A stretch of 64,000 bases of DNA, from positions 1,178,001 to 1,242,000 of the forward strand of contig JAHBXT010000001.1 of NCBI GenBank assembly GCA_019636385.1, read 5' to 3'. Below are positions 55,644-64,000 of this stretch, in pieces (position 1 is the first letter of the stretch; the number at the start of each line of letters is the position of its first letter). The notes under the pieces are model-generated. The model saw nothing but the letters and a program-made list of their open reading frames with translations. It did not search any database and was not told the origin of the DNA. Source of the DNA: Pirellulaceae bacterium. Lineage in GTDB: Bacteria > Planctomycetota > Planctomycetia > Pirellulales > Pirellulaceae. The position numbers and the translations under genes were made by a program.

Positions 55644-55775
55644 GGCTTTTATCCTGGAGTCAATTGGCGGTGATCTTATCGCGGTGTTCTAGTTGTCTGT
55701 GGAGGCTGTGTTGACACGACCGATTGCACGAGACGGCGATTGTAAGCGCGCTCTTGAAAATAGACAGGGTAGCAC

Positions 55776-56660
55776 ATGACCTCCCAGCAGCGATTCAATC
55801 TCAAGTTACCCACCTGGGGTGGCAAACAGTTTTGGACCGACCATCACTGGCGCCGTGGGTGGCGCATCCAGCAGAACGCAGTAACCCAACACTGGCGATT
55901 GCTGGATGCTGACAACGTTCGCTGGGCCTGGGGTCGGCACGAGCAGTGCCGGCAAGCGCTAGAGCGGCTTGTGCCAGATCGGACTGTCCAATCCAGCCAG
56001 ATCGTCATCCTGCTGCATGGCTTGATGCGTTCTGCAGCCTCAATGCGCGGGCTGGCGGAGCGACTGACCAATCAGTTGCAATGTCAGTGCGTGTGTTTCG
56101 AGTATGCCAGCACGCGGCACCCAGTGTCCCATCACGCTGCGGCGCTGGCCGAGGTGGTCGCTGGGTTGCCAACCGAACTGCCACTACATTTTGTTGGACA
56201 CAGTTTGGGTAACATCGTAGTCAGGTATTTTTGGGGCGATCTGATTCGTCATCAAGATCCCGCCACAGTCGATCGCATTCGCAGTGTTGTCATGTTGGGG
56301 CCGCCCAATCAAGGAGCGTCCATCGCCAAGCAGCTATCGCGCACCGGACTATTTGGCTTGGTGGCGGGACCAGCGGGCATGGAGCTCGGCTCCCGCTGGC
56401 AGAGCTTTGTCGCTCGGTTGGCAACTCCCACTTGCCCGTTTGGAATTATCGCAGGTCGATTGCCGGAAGCGTTGCCCCTCAATCCACTGGTGGACGGGCA
56501 AGGCGACTTTGTAGTCAGTGTGGACGAAACGAAGCTCGAGGGTGCCACGGACATGCTGGAAGTTCCTGTGCTGCACAGCTTCCTGATGGACAGTAGCGAC
56601 GTGCAAGCGGCTGTCGCTCGCTTCATTCGCACAGGTCACTTCGGAGTGTCTGAACGTTAA
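55776..56660 (+). CDS. Lipase/PGAP1-like alpha/beta hydrolase
   Basis: 294 residues, AGGG 7 nt before ATG. QIVILLHGLMRSAASMRGLAERL (oxyanion loop), nucleophile Ser in HFVGHSLGNIVVRYF, acid in GDFVVSVDET, and a late VLHSFLMDS His form the usual triad order. Length and the VMLGPPNQGASIAKQL strand-loop resemble triacylglycerol-lipase-like serine esterases. No clear signal peptide. Substrate unknown. Confidence 0.88.
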   Translation: MTSQQRFNLKLPTWGGKQFWTDHHWRRGWRIQQNAVTQHWRLLDADNVRWAWGRHEQCRQALERLVPDRTVQSSQIVILLHGLMRSAASMRGLAERLTNQLQCQCVCFEYASTRHPVSHHAAALAEVVAGLPTELPLHFVGHSLGNIVVRYFWGDLIRHQDPATVDRIRSVVMLGPPNQGASIAKQLSRTGLFGLVAGPAGMELGSRWQSFVARLATPTCPFGIIAGRLPEALPLNPLVDGQGDFVVSVDETKLEGATDMLEVPVLHSFLMDSSDVQAAVARFIRTGHFGVSER

Positions 56661-56790
56661 TTCTGCCGCGGTTACGCCCAGCTCAGAAATCGAAGGAGGC
56701 TGCCTTGCTCCACTCTCTGGCAAGTGTAGCCAGGAGTTGGCGAGCAGCTACATGTAGATGAGAATGACGACCGGTACGGCTGAAATGGCG

Positions 56791-56829
56791 TTGGGAGAGG
56801 AAGCGCGATGGCAGCGCTTCCCCTCCCAA
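56791..56829. terminator. Strong two-way terminator hairpin
   Basis: TTGGGAGAGGAAGCGC (56791-56806) pairs with GCGCTTCCCCTCCCAA (56814-56829), 15 of 16 bp with a 7-nt loop. It lies between converging genes; the lack of T tracts on both sides makes the class unclear but the stem is very stable. Confidence 0.7.
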
Positions 56830-56912
56830 TTCCCTCCTGGAAAGTCATAGTGTTGCCACCGCTCTTTCAGTGGCATATCTCCGAGCCTGTCTGGTCAAGC
56901 TCGGCGGCACGC

Positions 56913-58301
56913 TCAGCGCACCTGTGATTCTCCCAGCTCCAATCTGCTCCAATACAACTTATTGCCACGGATGATGCGCAGTTCGGGCGAGGGTTCCACT
57001 GCCATTTCGTCGGTGTTGAGGATATACGCCAGATCGTTCCAACTGGTGGTTTGCCAACCCATCAGTCCAACCACAATATCCCCCTTTTGTAGAGGCAGCT
57101 TGCGAGCTGGACTGTCGGGACGAACCGCTGTCACCAACATGCCGCCTCGGTAGGTTGGGTCTACTGCGCGAACGCGATTCTTGTCGACAACTTCCAATTT
57201 GACGCCCAAATCCCGGTACACGCGATCCTGTATCGACTCGCCGCCTGTTGATGCGAAGCGATAATTGGCAGCGGGCTTGGTCGGCTGGCCAGTGGTTTGC
57301 AGCTTCAGGCTGGCCGCGATCACTTCGCCTTGACGCTCGACGACCAGCGGCAGTTCTTGATCGCTCGCAGCGTCAATCAAGGCCAGTTCGTAATCCAGTC
57401 GATTTGCCACAACGCGATCGCCCACTTGCTGGATGATGTCGTTGCGCTGCAGATGGCCGCTGGAGCAACTGAGGACTCGCACCCAGGATTGGCCGTCGCG
57501 ATACTCGGTTTTGACTTCGACTGAAGACTTCGCCTGCTGGCGATATTCGGCAATCATGATGGCTGCAACTTCGATGGCGCGATCGATAGGAATCGCAAAG
57601 CCAATTCCCTGCGCGCCAATTCGCACAGCTGCGTTGACACCAATCATGTAGCCGTCTGCATTGAGCAACGGTCCACCGGAATTCCCTGGATTGATACTGG
57701 CGTCAGTTTGAATCAGATCAGGATATTCGTGAACGCCATTGACAGGAATGTCGCGATGCAGCGCACTGATAATGCCTTCGGTCACCGTGTGGTGATAGCC
57801 AAACGGATTTCCGATCGCGATCACGCGCTCGCCGCGCATGAGGTCAGAACTGGTTCCACAGCGAATCACCGGCAACGGGTAATCGGCTTCGACCTTAACC
57901 AGCGCCAGGTCTGTATTGGGGTCTCGCGCAATCAACCGACCGACGAACTTGGTGCCGTCATGCAGGGTCACATCAATGCGTTTGACATCCTGAACCACAT
58001 GCTGGTTTGTCAGAATGTAGCCGCGACTGTCGATGATGATCCCGGCCCCCATGCCATTGACTTGCGGTGAGTCAGCGGCCGATGCCCCGGCTCCAGGTCG
58101 TGACGGCTTGTTACCTTCGATGTTGACCACCGCCGGTTCGGCTGTCTGGATCGCTCGCACCACCGGGCTGTGTCGCATCGAAGGCGTCTGATCGGCTAAC
58201 AGGGCGCAGTTGGGCGAGGTTGAGCTAGCCACTAGCGCCAGCGCGATTAGCCTTCGTCGCCAATCGACTTTGCCAGGGCTACTCATCAAGGTCCGCGTCA
58301 T
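56913..58301 (-). CDS. HtrA/DegP-type serine protease with PDZ domains
   Basis: 462 residues, signal-like start. The trypsin-like domain has the full triad: His101 (LTNQHVV), Asp131 (NTDLALVKV) and Ser208 (INPGNSGGPL). PDZ-like region 1 is at about 275-330 and PDZ 2 at about 385-445 (GGMLVTAVRPDSPARKLPLQKGDIVVGLMGW). AAGGA lies 7 nt before ATG. Periplasmic quality-control protease/chaperone; the ECF/PDZ set at 20 kb may belong to the same kind of response, but no direct link is seen. Confidence 0.94.
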   Translation of the reverse strand: MTRTLMSSPGKVDWRRRLIALALVASSTSPNCALLADQTPSMRHSPVVRAIQTAEPAVVNIEGNKPSRPGAGASAADSPQVNGMGAGIIIDSRGYILTNQHVVQDVKRIDVTLHDGTKFVGRLIARDPNTDLALVKVEADYPLPVIRCGTSSDLMRGERVIAIGNPFGYHHTVTEGIISALHRDIPVNGVHEYPDLIQTDASINPGNSGGPLLNADGYMIGVNAAVRIGAQGIGFAIPIDRAIEVAAIMIAEYRQQAKSSVEVKTEYRDGQSWVRVLSCSSGHLQRNDIIQQVGDRVVANRLDYELALIDAASDQELPLVVERQGEVIAASLKLQTTGQPTKPAANYRFASTGGESIQDRVYRDLGVKLEVVDKNRVRAVDPTYRGGMLVTAVRPDSPARKLPLQKGDIVVGLMGWQTTSWNDLAYILNTDEMAVEPSPELRIIRGNKLYWSRLELGESQVR

Positions 58302-58693
58302 AGATGTCCTTCCCGAGCGGGAGATCGGTTGGAGACGGTCGTGGTTTCAGTGGGTCGGGCCGCTGACACGGCACCGGACCGTTGCACCCTTCAGGGGTGT
58401 CCTGGTCATGCACACTGAATCGGTCGTGCGGAATGGATGGCTTGACCAGCCAAAGAAATGACGGAACGGACCTCCCAGATTAACAGCCGGTTAACATGGG
58501 GCGACTTTTTTGCCTGGGAAGAGTCTACGGGCAACTACGGTGGTAGCCGTCTGAACCGAAAATACACGCACTAGAGTGGCTTGTTAACTTTTGGCTACTC
58601 GCGCCGATACAATGACCAGTAGTGCCTCCACCTGCCAATTGCCGAACTTTCACGTCCGCAGCACTTTTTTATCTGCCATAGCATTTATCTGCC
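58302..58693. other. Divergent region between htrA-like and AmmeMemoRadiSam genes
   Basis: About 390 bp without a gene. A small hairpin, CACCC/GGGTG (58385-58399), is present. Promoters for both genes are expected but not identified. Confidence 0.45.
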
Positions 58694-61600
58694 ATGCAGC
58701 CAACCAGCGCTAGCAACATATCCGATTGCAGAAGACTGCCCGATGGATCTGCCGAGGCGTCCTGGTGGCGACCTGCTAGCAAAGTGGGGCGGCTGGACTG
58801 CTTGCTATGTCCCCGCCAATGTAGTTTGGCTGACGGTGATCGCGGTTTCTGTATTGTGCGCGAAAATCGCGGCGGCCAAATGGTACTTTCCACTTATGGA
58901 CGCAGTACCGGCTTTTGTATCGATCCGATTGAAAAGAAGCCGCTCAACCATTTCTTTCCCGGCACGGCAGTGCTGAGCTTTGGAACGGCAGGTTGCAATC
59001 TGGGCTGCCAGTATTGCCAGAACTGGGATATCTCCAAGTCGCGCGAAATCGAGCGATTGAGCGAGACCGCTGAACCGGAGGCGATTGCTCGAGCCGCTCA
59101 GCAAACGGACTGTCTCAGCGTCGCCTTTACCTATAATGACCCGGTAATCTGGGCCGAATACGCCATCGACACGGCGCGCTACTGTCGCCAACTAGGCATC
59201 AAGACCGTCGCCGTTACGGCGGGCTATATTTCGCCACCTGCCCGCGAGGCATTCTTTGCATGGATGGACGCAGCCAACGTCGATTTGAAGGCCTTTACCG
59301 AACAGTTCTACAGCAAAATCACCTATTCCCATTTGCAGCCGGTGTTGGACACGTTGAGCTACTTGGTACGCGAAACACAGGTGTGGGTCGAGATCACGAA
59401 TTTGGTGATTCCCGATCTGAACGACGGTCCAGATGAAATGCGTCGGCTTTGCGACTGGATCGTCCAGCAGCTGGGCGACCGAGTACCGATTCATTTTTCG
59501 GCGTTTCATCCTGACTTTCGCATGCGAGATCGCGGACGAACTCCTCCTGAAACTTTATTTGCTGCGTATGACATTGCGCGCAGCTCGGGGTTAAAGTTCC
59601 CCTACGTTGGCAATATTCACGATGACCAGCGGCAAGCCACCTATTGTCCTGGTTGTTCAGCCCTTCTAATTGAGCGCGACTGGTATCAAGTGGGCGCGTA
59701 CCACATCGACGTATCGCAGGGAGCCAACAAAGCGCGATGCCCACACTGTCAGGCGTCGGTCGCTGGATGGTTTAACGAACGCAAAGGCACTTGGGGGGCT
59801 CAACGACAACCGGTTCGGATGGCGCAGTTTGCCGACGCATCGCCTGCGGCCCAGGCAATTGCCGGGGTTCCCCCCACGGTTCCCATTACCATTTCTTCGT
59901 TTCGTCACAACACGATGACAGATTCGTCTGCCAAGGAACTTGACATGGGCACATCACAAGCAGCTTCGGCAACTCCGTCGGCTGGGTTTCCTGTCGGTCA
60001 ACAATTACTGCGACTGGATCGACTAACGGACGAACAGCGCCAACAGTGCTTGCAGTTGGCCGCCAGCAGCGTGGCCGCAGCCGTCACTGGCCGACCGATC
60101 AAGACGCCGGCGGAAGCGATTCACGAAATCGCCGGCTCTCCCGTGACGGGGGCGTTTGTAACGCTAAAACGTGGCTCGATCCTGCGTGGTTGTTGTGGAG
60201 TTTTAGGTCAGCCACAGGGCGTCGGCTCGGCAATCAGCAGTGCCGCAATTCGCACGGCCCGCGAAGATCAGCGGATGGCACCCATTTCCGTGTGTGAACT
60301 GCCTCATTTGCACCTTGATGTTACGCTCCTGGGCCCGCTGCGCAAGATTGAAGGCCCAAGTTCGGAACGAGCCCAGGCTGTCATCGTCGGCAAGCATGGT
60401 TTGCTGATTCAACATGCCGATCGTAGCGGACTGCTGTTGCCATCGGTAGCCATCGAGCGCGGTTGGGATGCCGTACAGTTCTTGCGAGCCGTGTGCAACA
60501 AAGCGCAATTGCCTATGGATGCTTGGCAGGACAATGCTGCTGTCGTCATGATTTTCGAGGGCAAAACGATGTCAGACAAGCTCTCAGGCTTGCTGCCCAG
60601 CGACTTGCCCACTAGCAGCCCCGCGCCGCTGACGGCAGAGCAGTTGGCCGGTTACGCGCAAGTCGCCTGTCAGAATATCGCCGCGATGGCGACTGGCGGA
60701 ACGCCCAGCTATGTCATTCCGCACTTGCCAGATACCACAGTTAACGCCATCGTTATGACGTTACAGTGGATTGCCGAAGGCACGCCGACTGACTCTGCCG
60801 ACATGCAGGTTCAGCAAGGTAACGCAATTCAAGTTTCCTTTCGCCCGGGTCTTCCTGTGCAATCAACGTTGTTTCAGATGTGCCAGCGAGCAGCGGAGCT
60901 GTTCGTTCAACGGCGATTCTCCGGGCAATTGACGCTCGGACTGACCATCGGCTTCGATCCAGCCATGCACGGTTACGGCGACAGTGCTGACCTGAATGGA
61001 GTCGATACTTCGGCCCGAGCCCTGGTGATATCTGAAGCCAACCATTGCGGCTTTGTGTTCGACGGACAACAATCCGCCCAGCAACTGCTGGCGCGTTTAC
61101 AAAGCGACCTGCCCATTGGCAGTCGTCAGTCGTCGGTGCATAGCCTGGGTTGTCTATCAACATTACCTCAACTTCTGTGTATCTCGGCCCCCAATGCGCA
61201 GCCTGCGAGCGGTGTACGGGCGCCAGCGGTCGCTGGACGTTTTTATCCAGCCGAAGATGCCGCGCGCCGCGCGCTGGTCAATTCTCTGTGCCGCCAGCCG
61301 GCTCCGGAAAAGCGTTCGGTCCTGGCCGCTATGGTTCCTCACGCTGGACTGAAATATAGCGGACGCATCGCTGCCCAGGTGTGGCAAAGTATTCAATTGC
61401 CTCCAGGTAAAACGATGATCATTGTCTCGCCTAAGCATACTGCGCAAGGTGTCAATTGGGCGGTATGTCCTCAAGATGCATGGGGGCTTTCCAACACCAC
61501 CACGATCGCCGGCGACAGGCAGTTGTCTGAGCGTCTTGCGCAGAGCATTGATGGTTTTGAGCTGGATGCAGCTGCACACGTCAGCGAACATGGGATCGAA

Positions 61601-62029
61601 GTTCAATTGCCGTTTCTGGAACGAATCGCACCGACGGCAAAAGTGGTCGGCGTGGCCATGCACGGTGGCAGTTGGCCGGAAATCTTCCAAGCGGCCAAGC
61701 AATTAGCGGGCTTCATCCGCCTGCTCGACGACCCGCCTTTGCTGGTCATCTCCAGCGACATGAATCACTATGCCAATGACGAAGAAAACCGGCGCCGCGA
61801 TCGTCTGGCGCTGGATGCCTTGGCGGCAGGCGAGCCTGAACAATTGATGAGCGTTTGCCGCCGACACGAGATCAGCATGTGCGGCTTGATTCCCGCCGCG
61901 CTGATTTTGGAAACGCTACGGCAACTCGGCCATCAACCGCAGGTTGTAGAGCTGGACTACGCAACCAGTGCTGACGTCTCGGGGGACAAGTCCCGGGTGG
62001 TCGGCTATGCGGGCCTGTTATTCGTCTAA
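58694..62029 (+). CDS. AmmeMemoRadiSam triple fusion: radical SAM - AMMECR1 - (unknown) - Memo
   Basis: 1111 residues carrying all three AmmeMemoRadiSam components in one chain. Residues ~1-375: radical SAM enzyme, with an N-terminal Cys cluster (CLLCPRQC...GFC) and the [4Fe-4S] motif Cys101-x3-Cys105-x2-Cys108 (CNLGCQYC), then a Cys pair (YCPGC) and another (CPHC) near the end. ~425-635: AMMECR1 domain with ILRGCCGVLG and the LDVTLLG strand. ~640-830: extra alpha/beta domain I cannot name. ~836-1111: Memo domain with VAGRFYP, VPHAGLKYSG, EHGIEVQLPF, SSDMNHYANDE and SMCGLIPA (the Cys that in human MEMO1 joins two His at the metal site). The cellular role of this system is unknown; a single-chain form suggests the three parts act on a common substrate. 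No gene partner is adjacent. Confidence 0.93.
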   Translation: MQPTSASNISDCRRLPDGSAEASWWRPASKVGRLDCLLCPRQCSLADGDRGFCIVRENRGGQMVLSTYGRSTGFCIDPIEKKPLNHFFPGTAVLSFGTAGCNLGCQYCQNWDISKSREIERLSETAEPEAIARAAQQTDCLSVAFTYNDPVIWAEYAIDTARYCRQLGIKTVAVTAGYISPPAREAFFAWMDAANVDLKAFTEQFYSKITYSHLQPVLDTLSYLVRETQVWVEITNLVIPDLNDGPDEMRRLCDWIVQQLGDRVPIHFSAFHPDFRMRDRGRTPPETLFAAYDIARSSGLKFPYVGNIHDDQRQATYCPGCSALLIERDWYQVGAYHIDVSQGANKARCPHCQASVAGWFNERKGTWGAQRQPVRMAQFADASPAAQAIAGVPPTVPITISSFRHNTMTDSSAKELDMGTSQAASATPSAGFPVGQQLLRLDRLTDEQRQQCLQLAASSVAAAVTGRPIKTPAEAIHEIAGSPVTGAFVTLKRGSILRGCCGVLGQPQGVGSAISSAAIRTAREDQRMAPISVCELPHLHLDVTLLGPLRKIEGPSSERAQAVIVGKHGLLIQHADRSGLLLPSVAIERGWDAVQFLRAVCNKAQLPMDAWQDNAAVVMIFEGKTMSDKLSGLLPSDLPTSSPAPLTAEQLAGYAQVACQNIAAMATGGTPSYVIPHLPDTTVNAIVMTLQWIAEGTPTDSADMQVQQGNAIQVSFRPGLPVQSTLFQMCQRAAELFVQRRFSGQLTLGLTIGFDPAMHGYGDSADLNGVDTSARALVISEANHCGFVFDGQQSAQQLLARLQSDLPIGSRQSSVHSLGCLSTLPQLLCISAPNAQPASGVRAPAVAGRFYPAEDAARRALVNSLCRQPAPEKRSVLAAMVPHAGLKYSGRIAAQVWQSIQLPPGKTMIIVSPKHTAQGVNWAVCPQDAWGLSNTTTIAGDRQLSERLAQSIDGFELDAAAHVSEHGIEVQLPFLERIAPTAKVVGVAMHGGSWPEIFQAAKQLAGFIRLLDDPPLLVISSDMNHYANDEENRRRDRLALDALAAGEPEQLMSVCRRHEISMCGLIPAALILETLRQLGHQPQVVELDYATSADVSGDKSRVVGYAGLLFV

Positions 62030-62349
62030 CCACCATTTGGCTGTGAAAAGTGCCGTAAGGGTGCCCCATTGGGCGCTCGGTCGGTATCTTCGATTTACCA
62101 TCTGCAACCAAAAATGGAATTAAACTCGCGGCTCAGGAAAGTGCAGCCAGGCGACTACCGTTCCGGATTGGCCGATCTGTCTAATCGCTACTTTTGTACT
62201 TTGGACCGAACGTACAGGGTGCGGCTGGCCGTCTGGGCTAGTCCTGTTCTAGTCGGCATACCGGTTGCTTGGTAACAATTGTGACTGTCATCATGGCAGT
62301 CGGGCAGTTATGCTGATGGTTCAAATGTGTGTTGTTTGAGCAATCGCCT
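62030..62349. other. Gene-free stretch
   Basis: About 320 bp between the fusion gene and the DnaJ-class gene, all on the plus strand. It contains short GCCC/GGGC and GACTG/CAGTC stems but no clear terminator. Confidence 0.4.
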
Positions 62350-63357
62350 ATGACCAAGACCATGGCTCAGGATTACTACAAAATATTAGAAGTCAGCCGC
62401 TCTGCGACTCCGGAGGAGATTCAAAAGGCGTATCGACGGTTAGCGCGCAAGTACCATCCGGACCTGAATCCCAACGACAAATCGGCTCAACAGCAGTTTA
62501 AGGACGTCCAGCACGCCTACGAAGTGCTGAACGACTCTGAGAAACGCCGTATGTACGACCAGCTGGGACCAGATTTTGAGCGCATGGGTGGTGCCCCATT
62601 TGGCGGTAGTAGTCCGTTTGGTGCAGGCGGACCGTTTCAGGGTGCCAGCCCACAAGACTTGGAAAAAATGTTTGGTCGGGACGGCGCGGGAGGCGGCGGC
62701 TTTGGCTTTGGTGGCTTTGAGGACTTAATGCGTCAGTTCACCGGTGGTAATGCTGCCGGAGGTCGCGGACGAGCACGGGGTGGCCGAGCCATGGCGCAAG
62801 GCACGGACCTCCGCGCCGAACTAGTGGTGTCGTTCAATACCGCCGTCCTGGGAGGCACCGCTGGATTGAACATCATTCGCGGCGGAAAAGAAGAGACGAT
62901 CCAGTTAAAGATTCCACCCGGCATTACCACTGGCAAAAAGATGCGCGTCCGCGGACAGGGAAATCCCGGTGCAGGTGGTGGCCCTAATGGCGATTTAATC
63001 GTCAGTTTGCAGGTCGCACCGCATCCTTTTTTTCAACGCAGCGGAATGAACTTGGAATTGCGGCTGCCCATCACGCTCAAGGAGGCACTGCAAGGTGCTA
63101 CAGTCGATGTCCCAACACCCAGCGGTACGGTAGCGCTAAAAATTCCACCAGGCAGCAGCGGAGGACGACGATTGCGAGTCAAAGGCCAAGGCGTGCTGAA
63201 TCCGTCTGGCGCGCCCGGCGACTTGTACGTCGAGCTTCAAATCCGCTTACCCGATCAATTGCTCGACTCAACGAACCGTTCCGATACGCTGTTGCGAGCT
63301 GCCAATGAACTAGAATCCATGTATCGGGAGCCGGTCCGTGGCCATATTCAGTGGTGA
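62350..63357 (+). CDS. DnaJ-class (CbpA-like) co-chaperone without zinc finger
   Basis: 335 residues from ATG 62350. J domain at residues 8-75 with the HPD motif at 36-38 (KYHPDLN). Gly/Phe-rich linker at about 80-155. Two C-terminal substrate-binding barrels follow (LRAELVVSFNTAVLGGTAGL to LRLPITLKEALQGATVDVPTPSG and KIPPGSSGGRRLRVKGQG). No CxxCxGxG repeats, so it is CbpA-type. Stimulates DnaK ATPase. It lies 114 bp before rnpA. Confidence 0.95.
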   Translation: MTKTMAQDYYKILEVSRSATPEEIQKAYRRLARKYHPDLNPNDKSAQQQFKDVQHAYEVLNDSEKRRMYDQLGPDFERMGGAPFGGSSPFGAGGPFQGASPQDLEKMFGRDGAGGGGFGFGGFEDLMRQFTGGNAAGGRGRARGGRAMAQGTDLRAELVVSFNTAVLGGTAGLNIIRGGKEETIQLKIPPGITTGKKMRVRGQGNPGAGGGPNGDLIVSLQVAPHPFFQRSGMNLELRLPITLKEALQGATVDVPTPSGTVALKIPPGSSGGRRLRVKGQGVLNPSGAPGDLYVELQIRLPDQLLDSTNRSDTLLRAANELESMYREPVRGHIQW

Positions 63358-63471
63358 GTTTTTTGGTAGATATTCGCCAAATGAACATATTGCTCAACCT
63401 CACTCACATAGCCGCTGCAATCCAATGGCGGTGTGCATGAACACTGATATCCCCTCACTACACAACTGAGC

Positions 63472-63837
63472 GTGCGCAAGTCGAACGGTTTTTCGAGGGC
63501 TGCTCGCGTGTGTCAGCAGCACCAATTTCAATCCATTTTTCGCCGGGGGTTAGTTGCAACCGACGCGACCTTGATCGTTCACGCGTTGCGGGACTCGGGC
63601 ATGACTCGTCTGGGTATCAGCATCCCCAAAAAAGTTGGCAATGCCGTGGTTCGCAACCGTTGGAAGCGGCTAATTCGCGAAGCCTTTCGGTTAAACTATG
63701 CTCACATTCCAAGCGAACTAGTGATTGTGGTTCGACCTCGCAAAGGCGCCCAGCCTGAGCTGACAACTCTAGCCGAGTCACTGTTTCGACTTACCAATAA
63801 ATTGTCCCGACGCTCACTGCCCGATCTAATCGACTAA
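63472..63837 (+). CDS. rnpA: Ribonuclease P protein component
   Basis: 121 residues, GTG start. Protein subunit of RNase P that aids tRNA 5'-end maturation. N-terminal FSRAARVCQQHQFQSIFRRG, LGISIPKKVGNAVVRNRWKRLIREAFRLN (RNR signature) and the following VIVVRPRKGA strand are typical. rpmH does not precede it (the 114 bp upstream hold no L34 gene), unlike the common rpmH-rnpA order. A new frame starts 73 bp after the stop. Confidence 0.95.
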   Translation: MRKSNGFSRAARVCQQHQFQSIFRRGLVATDATLIVHALRDSGMTRLGISIPKKVGNAVVRNRWKRLIREAFRLNYAHIPSELVIVVRPRKGAQPELTTLAESLFRLTNKLSRRSLPDLID

Positions 63838-63910
63838 GACAAGTGTTTGGCGATCGCTGGCCAATCGCCCGGTGGACAAAGCTGACCTCCAACAGCGGGG
63901 AGATTACGGC

Positions 63911-64000
63911 GTGCCACAATTGGACATCGCTGAATCTGACAAGACGCCGGGCAAAAACTGGCGACCTGCCACGGTGTTCTTAGCGGCACTACATCAATTG
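63911..64000 (+). CDS. Start of an unidentified gene cut by the window end
   Basis: GTG 63911 with GGGGAG 8 nt upstream opens a frame of 30 codons to the window edge. The visible residues (VPQLDIAESD... then NWRPATVFLAALHQL) are too few to name a family. It lies 73 bp after rnpA, so it may be co-transcribed; genes after rnpA are often yidD or yidC, but no sign of these is seen here. Confidence 0.5.
   Translation, partial: MPQLDIAESDKTPGKNWRPATVFLAALHQL

Overview
The window reads as chromosomal DNA of a planctomycete, most likely a Pirellulaceae (Rhodopirellula/Blastopirellula type). This is inferred from families typical of that group: PSCyt1, DUF1549/DUF1553 and DUF1501 proteins, a DUF1559 protein, an extracellular protein opening with the QLEDHRVLA-type motif, TadE/TadG-like proteins, many secreted proteins without assigned function, and weak or variable ribosome binding sites with many GTG/TTG starts. 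I saw no insertion sequence, integrase, prophage gene or CRISPR array.

Layout: 0-3 kb holds a truncated SDR oxidoreductase, hemC, an M50 protease and a 30-residue Lys/Ala/Pro peptide gene with its own promoter and terminator. 3.4-14.2 kb has two large secreted proteins of unknown role, a TadG/TadE pair, an aromatic aminotransferase and a secreted S41 protease. 14.3-23.4 kb has a GH39-like secreted protein, a GT4 glycosyltransferase, an alpha/beta hydrolase, tRNA-Gln(CTG), an ECF sigma / anti-sigma-like / PDZ coiled-coil set and galM. 23.4-26.4 kb is a decaying patch with two broken secreted-protein genes, each interrupted by an in-frame TAG. 26.5-29.9 kb is a prpB-prpC-prpD methylcitrate-cycle operon.

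30-42 kb has a DUF1559 protein, a MoaD/ThiS-like protein paired with a six-Asp-box propeller, a TlpA-like thioredoxin, csrA, an HTH regulator, a ThiF/MoeB-like E1, an MBL hydrolase, leucyl aminopeptidase, a quinone-oxidoreductase-like MDR, then rplS-yraN. 42-55 kb is a planctomycete surface cluster (DUF1501, DUF1549/1553, a large secreted protein, PSCyt1-WD40), followed by an outer-membrane beta-barrel protein and a second DUF1501. 55-64 kb has hemQ, a lipase-like hydrolase, an HtrA protease, a single-chain fusion of the three AmmeMemoRadiSam components, a DnaJ-class chaperone and rnpA.

Most unusual content: the 1111-residue radical SAM-AMMECR1-Memo fusion with an unassigned insert; the MoaD-like/Asp-box propeller pair with a separate E1; the 30-residue histone-H1-like peptide gene; the two amber-interrupted secreted genes; a strong terminator hairpin inside the start of yraN; and a long imperfect inverted repeat upstream of rplS. 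All functional calls rest on reading motifs by eye, without database searches.
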